Shown here: piece by piece, positions 56,327 to 64,000 of the stretch
Layout: every line of letters begins with the position of its first letter
Numbering within the stretch: position 1 is the stretch's first letter
Assembly: GCA_015178975.1 (NCBI GenBank)
Contig: WHVD01000080.1
Span: forward strand, 124,001-188,000
Length of the DNA stretch: 64,000 bases
From: Hysterangium stoloniferum
Lineage: Eukaryota; Basidiomycota; Agaricomycetes; Hysterangiales; Hysterangiaceae
Direction of reading: 5' to 3'
Notes under the pieces: model-generated
The model's input: the letters and a program-made list of their open reading frames with translations, nothing else
Told to the model about the DNA's origin: nothing
Database searches by the model: none
Made by a program: the position numbers and the translations under genes

Positions 56327-57409
56327 TGTGAAGAGTGGTGGAAGTTCTAACTGTTCTATATACAAAGAATATCGACCGTTTAGGTACGACACAAAGATAT
56401 ATTGACTACTTAGTTCAATACAGTTGAGTGAAATAGCTATCTAAAGTAGAGTAGAGAGCTAAAATGAATAAAGGGAATTGACTGTTAAGTATGATTCCGA
56501 ATGACTGCTCAAGTATAGAAGAGAGTAACGAGAGAGTTGAATAATAGAGTAGCATGGATGTAGTCCGCGCGGATTGAGATATAGATGGAGTTTCAACTGA
56601 TACAGTTCGAAACTCTGATTGCATAGATAGTTAAAGCCTGTATGTGACAGTCGAGACGATACCCCAATCACAACTTACAGGACACTAACGGGTGTCTGGA
56701 TAAGTCATGGTTGTGGGGTAAAAAGTGTCTGAGTTCTAACTACAGGTGCTAGAATACATAAGCCTGGCATGTATGCGCCCACAAGAGTTAATGTACCGCA
56801 TACTGTGAGGAGTATGCTTTTACCACAGTATCATTGTGGTAAAACACTCCTTTTATTTCATTTATATTTTACATATTCTATTCATATTTTTCTATCTTTC
56901 ATATTCTTCGAATATTGCATATTTCATTAGTTCGAAGCATTGTGTATACTTGTGGGTGCACTCAGCACCAATTAGAACTCAGACACACTTTAACCCAAGA
57001 ACCACCACTCGTAAGACACAAACTAGGTCTACTACGAGCGGTGATCAGGGTAACGTGTCAGCTACCATATAGGTAGCATTATCTGAACTACTGAACACTT
57101 CTGGCCTTGAACTATAACAGTCGAGGCCTCCACTCGAACCATCGCACTCATTGACTCCTTCGTCATCTCGTGCTCTTTCTCTCACTTCCTCTTATATTGC
57201 ATCGAATAGGTCAATATCCTTCCTTTCTACTCATTTCTTCGTATATAGAACGGTCAGAACTTCTGCCACTCTTCACACATACACAGGTCATTGAACTAAA
57301 TATAAGTGTATAATAAAATAGAGAGAAAGTAGAAATAATAATGGAAATATAGTACATATAAGCTCATCCAGACTATATTTCCTGAGTATATTTCACTGTA
57401 CCTCTCACA
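56327..57409 (-). mobile_element. 3' LTR (type B) of the third Ty3-A copy
   Basis: TGTGAAGAGTGG to CCTCTCACA, about 604 bp once the nested type A LTR and its duplication are removed. It adjoins the polypurine tract GGGAGGCAC and aORF on the right exactly as at 14,200, so it is the 3' LTR of a minus-strand element that runs off the window end. Confidence 0.87.
56804..57277 (+). mobile_element. Solo LTR, type A, nested in LTR B
   Basis: 474 bp, TGTGAGGAGTATGC to CCACTCTTCACA in sense orientation, perfect TSD CATAC (56,799-56,803 and 57,278-57,282). Confidence 0.94.
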
Positions 57410-58659
57410 GTGCCTCCCAGGTCAAAGAGCTATGTCAAAGAAGGTGTTGAAGGATGCTTGGAACTCCTCCCCATGTGTCCTGCGAGGAACCTCCGAGATG
57501 CAGGATAGTGTTTTCCCAGGCGAGACACTTGGCACAAAAGGAAAGGGCAATGTCTTCCTGCTTCAAAACGTCAGTGGTGGATGTCAACCCATCCAGTTTC
57601 TGGATTGAAGAGACCCAACAGCCATAGGTCTCTGGCACATTTGAATAATGGCGCAAACACGATCAGCAGAGGCATCAGTAATATGGGTGATGAGAGGAGG
57701 CCGAGGTGTAGTGATGGTGGGGCAGGAGTGAGAAGAGGTGTGCAGCCCGCATCTCCACCAGAGGGAAGTCCTCCCGAGGGGTCGGAATCCGACAACAGTT
57801 GCTCCAACAGATCAACTAGGTCCACAGCCGAGTGGACCAGTGTGTGCTCAGAAAGGACACAAGAGGAGTCAACAAGCAGGGACTGGAACATGGAGAGCTC
57901 AACCCATTCGATATCCTCTGCTAAACGCAGCTGTTCCTTAGGGTCATTGACACATAAGTAAAAGGTACTCATGCGATCTGACAGTGTGAGAGACCCACTA
58001 TACCCTTGGATATACTTTTTAGGAAGGGGGTGCCGCAAGGTTGGCACCAGGCGTGTTAATGTGTGTCCCACAGTGAAAATGTCAGAGGGGTAGTTAATGG
58101 ACACCCACATCCAACTGGTCTATAAGAAATGAGCTGAGTCGGCCGTGTCTCGAGAGTGAGGGGGAGAGGGCAGCTGTGGTGGGGGGCGGGAAATGGGGTC
58201 TGCCAGGAAAGGGTCAATGGCAAGGAGCTCATCAACCTGAACATCAGCTTTCCACTTCCCCTTCGCTTTTTCACTTAAGGGGGGAGGCTCCTCAAAGACT
58301 TCCATGGCTGGGGGAGGTTCCTTGAAGACCTCCATGGCGTGAGGGGGGGTTCCTCGAAGACATCCATGGCTGAGGGGGGTGCCTCAAGGACTTCCTCCAT
58401 GACTGAGGAAGGCGCCGCGAGGATTTCCTGGATAGGGTAATCGACATCCATCAATGTAACATTGGGTTGATGAATGGGGCTCCCCAGGGAAACACAAGGT
58501 GAGCAAGGAGAGACGGGAGGTGGGCTCCACACTGGCAGGAGAACAAGGGAAGTGTCCAACACCACAGGAGGTGATGACAAGGGGGTCAGGGGATGTGCGG
58601 GGGGGGTGGGGTTGGCTGCGGTGTCAGAGAGGGCTTGGGTGTGGGTGAGGGCAGTGGTA

Positions 58660-60260
58660 CAGTGAGGGACAAAACCCTTCCAATGATTTTTAGTTGTGCA
58701 AAGATCCTTGAATAACTCAAGAACCACTGTAGATACAGATCTGAAATTTGGGGTTTGGTTAGGTCTATATGTTATCTATATGCCCTTAAAATATTATGAC
58801 ATAAGCATTGGTATTTCCCACACTATAAACAAAACACTAATAAAATCACATTGGAAGGGTTTTGTCCCTGGTATAAAAAGAACACAAATCAAACAATCTA
58901 GTACTTGGTATAGCCTCTCTTGGCCTTCAAAACAGCCTCATCCCTTCTAGGAATACTCTCTATCAAGTTCTGACAAGTAGAGGCAGGGGTATTCTCCCAC
59001 TCTGTCTGAACCCTCTCCCACAACTCATGAATACTCTTGGGTGCCACTTCATACTCTCCCAACGTCCTTTTGAGGTAATACCAGAGGTGTTCAATTGGAT
59101 TATGGTCATCAGACTGAGGTGGCTATACCATAACCATAAATCCATTGTCTTTGAACCAATTAATGGCCTTTGTGCTCTTGTATTTAATATCATTGTCCTG
59201 CTGAAAGACCACATCTTCTGTGTTCTTGCTATAATACTCCACAGTTGCTTGAAGTTCATCTTCCAAAATGCTACCATAAAGGTCAGCATCCATTCTCCCA
59301 TTAATCTTGGTGGAATATCCTGGGCCTTCCCACAACATACAGCTCCACAACATCAGATTTCCTCCCCCAAACCTGACTGTACACTTGACCAGCCTACCAC
59401 TGAGCCCCTCTCCTGTCCTTTTCCACATCTAGTTCCTCCCATATGACCCCAAACAGTTGATTTTTGTCTCATCTGACCAAACAACCCTCTTCCAATCATC
59501 CACAGTCCAGTCCTTGTGTGCCAGAGTAAAGTTCATCCTTGCCTTCCTATACCTCTTATTGAGTAAAGGCCTTTTTCTCTTCACATAGCCCTCATTTCAG
59601 CCTTCTTGAATGCCCTATGAACAGTTCTAACTGAAATAGACTCTCCAGTCATATCTTGAATGGTTTAATGACCTCAGTGGCATTTTCAGCCTTTTGAGAA
59701 GTGACTTGTTGAATAGAATAATGAATATCTGAGGAGGAAAGCTTGCATAAACAGCCACCAGATGAGTTGGCAAGATGAGCAATGGGTAGAATGAATTCTG
59801 GATATAGTGGACAGATCCTTGCCAGTGATTTCAGAGATCTGAGGAGCAGACTTGCCCTTATTGAGAAAAGTGAGAATATGGCTAAGCTGAGGAGGAGTAA
59901 GAGCCTTCATGGTGTAGAATGTTGAGCTATGGGGATGTTTTTGGATTGGAAAGTAAACAGATGTATATATATATAATTTTGACAGGTCAGATGATTTTTA
60001 TTTGCACTTATTTGCATATAAACAATATGGTTATATGTTAATCATGTGACAGGGACAAAACCTTTCCAATGCAGTTTAATTAGTATTCTATTTATAGTGT
60101 GGGAAATACTGATGCTTATGTAATAATACTTTAATGGTAAATAGACAATATATAGATCTAACCACTCCCCAAATCTTAGGTCTGTAGCTACAGTGGTTCT
60201 TGAGTTATTCAAGAATCTTTGCACAACTAAAAATCATTGGAAGAGTTTTGTCCCTCACTG
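58660..60260 (-). mobile_element. Tc1-like element, dead (1,601 bp)
   Basis: Flanking TA at 58,658-58,659 and 60,261-60,262; ends CAGTGAGGGACAAAACCC and its complement. Inverted repeats are about 210 bp, each with the outer GGGACAAAACCCTTCCAATG repeated in inverted orientation at the inner edge (about 58,850-58,875 and 60,050-60,075). Transposase fragments on the minus strand (59,910-58,963) include MKALTPPQLSHILTFL, FQQDNDIKY and NPIEHLWYYLKR, with stops and frameshifts between. Confidence 0.9.
58963..59910 (-). pseudogene. Tc1-like transposase remnant
   Basis: N-terminal HTH fragment 59,910-59,780, then a decayed centre, then GGGNLMLWSCMLWEG, FQQDNDIKYKSTKAINWF and NPIEHLW...SIPRRDEAVLKAKRG across two frames. 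The second Asp and the Glu of the triad remain, but the gene cannot be translated through. Confidence 0.88.
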
Positions 60261-61457
60261 TATGAGGGAAGATCCTGTGGGGGGGAGGGGCAACAGTATG
60301 GGGGGAAGAGAAGGCAGGTTGGTAGATGGTTCAAGGGTGTAAAGCGCTGCAGTGAGGGCATGGAAGAAACGGATGGAGGTGGAGGGGAGTGGAGCTGGAT
60401 GGCATTGTAGGGTCAGTTGGACAATACCCCCTCCAAACTCTGACAGAAGTCAGCAGTTTTCATTGTTGATTAGGGTCACTTGTGAAGAAGTGAATGTTAT
60501 CTGGAAGCAAAAAACCTTCGTGGCAATCAGTGCCGAGGTACTTGCCGTCGTAGGTGGGGTAGCGTGATTGGTCATCCTCCAAATCAGATGAGAAGTCGAT
60601 AGGTCCCATCCGGTAGATTCGTTCCTGAGGCCCACATTGGTAAGGAGGTCTGGGAGGTAGTGTAACTCTGTCCCCACGTCGCAATGGAATGCTTTGTAGC
60701 TTGATCCTCCATACTTTGTCCCAATTGTAAAAGGTGACCCCATCTTTTCCTTTTTTGCTTTTCTGTTCTACACTCCGAACACATAGCATGCCCCTGTCAC
60801 TGCAATCTGTCTCAGCGAAATCCGTCCATTTATGGCCCTGGGGGGGAGTGATGGTTGAAGGGTTGTTGTTTCCTTCCATTCTCCTCCATTTCTGTTGTGT
60901 CCACCTTGAGGGGATATAATCCCTAGCACTCATCTTTCACTGTCCTTCTAAGTACTCCTCCCTCCTCTTCCTCTTGAGTGTTTTCAATTCCTCCTGAACC
61001 TGTGGGGAGAAAGCCTCAGACTGCCATTTTTTCCTAATTTCCTCCTCGGTGGAAAAAAAGATACTATGAGGGGGTGGGGGGATTTCACTCCATGTTCCCA
61101 AGGGAGCCCCCCAAGTACCAGAGGATAGGGGCATGGCTTCTGGAATGGGGTCCATCTGCATAGGGTATGTGGATGAAGAGGCTTCCCCCAGGTACTCAAC
61201 AATTTCTGTTCGAGATGGTGGGGGAGGAGGAACCATTGTTTGGGGTCGAAGTATCCTTTTGAAGTTGGGGAGTCGGGGTCTGGGAGACGGAGTATATGGA
61301 GTGAAAGTAGTGCTGCTTCCCAAGTTGGTGGAGGTGCCTGCCATGTTGTCCTGCGAGGTGGAGTGCATTGACAATGGCATCCCAGAATTGTGTACAGTGC
61401 TCGATGTTTTCAATACAAGACAACGTGGTAGAAGTATTAATAGGTTGGGGTTGCGGT

Positions 61458-62056
61458 TATGAAGAGTGGTGGAAGTTCTAACCATTCTATATACGAAGAA
61501 TATTGACCGTTTAGGTACAACACGTAGTTGTATTGACTACTTAGTTCAATATGTTTGAGCGAAGTAGCTATCTAAAGTAGAGTAGAGAGTTAAAACGAAT
61601 AAAGGGAATTGACCATTAGGTGCGATTCCGAAAGACTGCTCGAGTGTAGAAAAGAGTAATGAGAGTCGAATAATGGAGTAGCGTGGATGTGGTCCACACA
61701 GATTGAGATATAGGTGGAGTTTTGACTGGTACAGTTCGAAACTCTGATTGTGTAGATAGTTGAAGCCCATCTGTGATGGTCGAGACGATACCCCAATCAC
61801 AACTTACGGGACACTAACTGGGTGTCTGGGTAAGTCATGGTTGCAGGGTAAAAAGTGTCTGAGTTTAAACTATGGGCGCTAGAATACATAAGTCTGACAT
61901 GTATGTGCCCACAAGAGTCGATGTACCGCATCCATAGGTCATCAAACTAATTATAAGTGTATAATAAAATAGAGAGAGAGTAGAAATAATAAAGGAAATA
62001 TAGTATGAGCTCATCCAGACTATATTTCCTGAGTATATTTTGCCATACCTCTCACA
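61458..62056 (-). mobile_element. Solo LTR, type B, nested in aORF
   Basis: About 599 bp, first base pair mutated (TATGAAGAG for TGTGAAGAG), ends CCTCTCACA. Flanks GCGGT and GTGGT are a TSD with one transition; the uninterrupted sequence at 17,122 supports the site. Confidence 0.85.
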
Positions 62057-62304
62057 GTGGTATTCTTTTGAAGTTGGGGAATTTGGGTTTGGGTTGTTGG
62101 TCTTGCGACATAGTGTACTGATTTGAGAGTTTGACATGGAGGGAAGAGATAGGGGGATAAAATTTTCTTTAGTGGATTTACGTATTTTATATTAATTTCA
62201 AGCTCCACTTGGTTATTGAGGTGAAAGGCCGAGGGGGATGAATAGTGAGGAGTAGAGTTAAAGTAAATAAACAGTGTTGTCATCATGAAAAGGTGAAATG
62301 ATCA

Positions 62305-63870
62305 TTAGATTCGATAAATAGTTTTGTAAGCTCTGAGAAGAGTGGGGGCATTACAAAGGTCGTTGCCATTTAACCAGGTGTCCTCTTCCAGTCCATACCC
62401 TTTCCATCGAACTTGGAAGAGGAGTCAATTTCGATGCTTTTTGTGTCCTACTATAGTTCCTACTTCATACTCCTTGTCATTACAGTCTAGTTCCTGAGGA
62501 TTCTCGAGTAGCTCCCTTGATCCGAATTCCTTGGGGGAGAGATGGTACTTTTTAAGATGGTCTCAGTTGATCACTGGGTGTAGTTGATATTCTGAGGGAA
62601 CGCAGAGTCGAAAGACTTGAGGATTGATCTTCTCCAAGACTTCGAATGGTCCTATCCATCTTTGTATAAGTTTCCTCCCAGGTCCCTTGGCTTTGACAAG
62701 CTCGAGGGAATGGGGATTGATTAGAACATAATCTCCTTCTGAGATATCTTCCACTGATCTCCTTTTCTTATTGTAGCTGTGAGCTTGCATTTCTTGTGCT
62801 CGCACAATCGAATCCCACACCACCTGTCAATGGTTTTCCAATTCTAGAATCCATTGGTCGGCTAAAGGGCTATCTGACAATTTTCTGGGAACCACGGGGT
62901 CATCCCCTCCTAGGCAGCGAGACATTCCTCTCGGTAGGTATCCCATCAGTAAAAAGGCTGGTGTGTAACTTGTCAAACTCTGAACCGTCAAATTGTAGGT
63001 ATGAGCCACCACCTGAGTCCATTTAGACCATTCCTCTTTCAAAGTGTAAAGGGTATGCATATATGCATACCTGGACTAAGGAATAATAACTGGATTATAG
63101 TACTTTATTATTTACCTTTTATTTTCTTTCTTTATATTCTTTCTATATTTCGAGCACACCTTGATTTTGTAGTTCAAAGCTTTGTGTATACGTATGGGCG
63201 CTCTTGGCGCCAAAAGAGACAGACAACTTTTACCCAGCAGACACCACCTCGTAAACGACCCAGATGTCGAATAGCGAGAGGTGTCAAGGGTAACGTTTCA
63301 ACTACCTTTAAAAGGTAGTATTCTCTTGCATACTAACGTACTTCGGACTCGAACCGTGAAGGTCGAGTTCCAATCTAAGGTCTTTGCGCTAGTCGACATT
63401 ATAGTCGACTCGCGCTATTATTTCTTTACTCTAGATATTCAACTTCGCGTTGATTATCTACTTTACATCTAGCTGCGAGTTGTACGGTGAAGGTCAACTC
63501 TTTATTCTTTCATTCTAGCCGTCAAGAGCAACTGTACAGCTGCTCTTGTGATGCATAGCGTGTCTTCTTACTAGTACAGCTTGTCTAGTAATCTACGGTA
63601 TTGTACTGTACGGTCAATATCTGCTAATAGTAGTTGAATAGACACTATACTTCGTATATCGAACGGTCAGAATCTATCGACTCTTCACACAAAGAAGCAC
63701 AGTATGCTCTGAGCATTTGCTCGACAATGGCATTGGCGTTCTCTGTTTGACTGTCAGTTTGAGGATGATGAGACGAGGATACTGCGAGGGTGCTTCCATA
63801 TACTTTGCAGACCTCTCTCCAGAACCTACAGGTCCATCTCTTGTCTCGATCACAGATTATCCTTGAGGGT
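62305..63870 (-). pseudogene. Ty3-A integrase and chromodomain, third copy
   Basis: From 63,870: CDRDKRWTCRFW region and QTENANAIVEQML, then the type C LTR (63,045-63,689), then EEWSKWTQVVAHTYN, GYLPRGMSRCLGGDD, GRKLIQRWIGPFEVLEKIN, and a chromodomain with stops ending near 62,305. The N-terminal integrase is cut by another LTR at 63,871. Confidence 0.82.
63045..63689 (+). mobile_element. Solo LTR, type C
   Basis: 645 bp, TGTAAAGGGTATGC to GACTCTTCACA, perfect TSD CAAAG (63,040-63,044 and 63,690-63,694). Nested in the third integrase. Confidence 0.94.
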
Positions 63871-64000
63871 AAGTGTGAAGAGTGGTGGAAGTTCTAACTG
63901 TTCTATATACGAAGAATATCGACTGTTTAGGTACGACACGTAGTCGTGTTGACTGTCTAAGTCTAATACACACTGAATGAGTATTGGCTATTTAGTTCAA
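63871..64000 (-). mobile_element. Type B LTR, cut by the window end
   Basis: Starts TGTGAAGAGTGGTGG inside the integrase sequence (after ...CCTTGAGGGTAAG) and runs off the window. Its far end and TSD are not visible. Confidence 0.75.

Larger units (their letters stand above)
57435..62111 (-). pseudogene. Ty3-A accessory 3' ORF (aORF), third copy, interrupted twice
   Basis: ATG at 62,111. Interrupted by a type B solo LTR (61,458-62,056) and a dead Tc1-like element (58,660-60,260). Regions match the copy at 14,226-17,185: LPNFKRILRPQT, KRKRREEYLEGQ, GHKWTDFAETDCSD, VTFYNWDKVWRIKLQSI, GTDCHEGFLLPDNIHFFTSD, Pro-rich linker, EKAKGKWKAD, and the C-terminal helical domain (EDIEWVELSMFQSLLV, AVDLVDLLEQLL). 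Several frameshifts. This copy keeps the Arg codon (TLTRLVPTL) where the giant element has TGA, and an uninterrupted VTFYNWDKV at the LTR target site. Confidence 0.78.

Overview
The window looks like a transposon-dense stretch of a filamentous basidiomycete genome. The evidence is the 47-71 bp GT-AG introns, Ty3/gypsy chromoviruses, Tc1/mariner elements with TA target duplications, a Zn(II)2Cys6 zinc-cluster protein, and recognisable fungal housekeeping genes (a GNL1-type circularly permuted GTPase and the SAGA subunit Spt7). The species cannot be fixed from sequence alone. Coordinates of introns, LTRs and target-site duplications (TSDs) were read by eye; no search or folding program was run.

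Layout. 1-13.5 kb (plus strand) holds fragments of one Ty3/gypsy lineage, here called Ty3-A. In order they are a pol 3' end with chromodomain, a large extra ORF downstream of pol (aORF) split by a 2.4-kb LTR-like insertion carrying a 19-bp minisatellite, a 3' LTR fused to a 5'-truncated gag-pro-pol, and an old CpG-poor integrase copy carrying a foldback MITE. Several solo LTRs with clear TSDs are nested in these fragments. 13,570-33,228 is one complete 19.7-kb minus-strand Ty3-A insertion with matching 631-bp LTRs and TSD CACAG, inserted into an older solo LTR (TSD GGTAC). Inside it sits a second complete element, 21,771-29,503 (722-bp LTRs, TSD GAATC). This inner element carries gag, pol with chromodomain, and an antisense, intron-containing zinc-cluster gene.

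33.9-34.8 kb is decayed repeat. 34.8-39.0 kb is apparently unique DNA with one spliced serine/proline-rich gene of unknown function. 39.1-46.8 kb is an LTR graveyard with a tRNA-like gene. 46,956-52,874 is a gene island: GNL1-type GTPase (plus, 5 exons) convergent with SPT7 (minus, 14 exons recognised). 53.1-64.0 kb is again transposon DNA. It holds an intact-looking Tc1-like transposase inside a solo LTR, then a third Ty3-A copy (minus) broken by a dead Tc1-like element and several solo LTRs.

How it fits together. Almost everything outside the three host genes is Ty3-A or its relatives. Ty3-A gag-pro-pol is one reading frame, followed by a short conserved spacer and aORF, then a polypurine tract, then an LTR packed with small hairpins. 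Most Ty3-A stop codons are explained by CGA->TGA-type changes. The differences between paired LTRs are all transitions, nearly all at CpG, pointing to cytosine methylation and deamination or RIP-like mutation.
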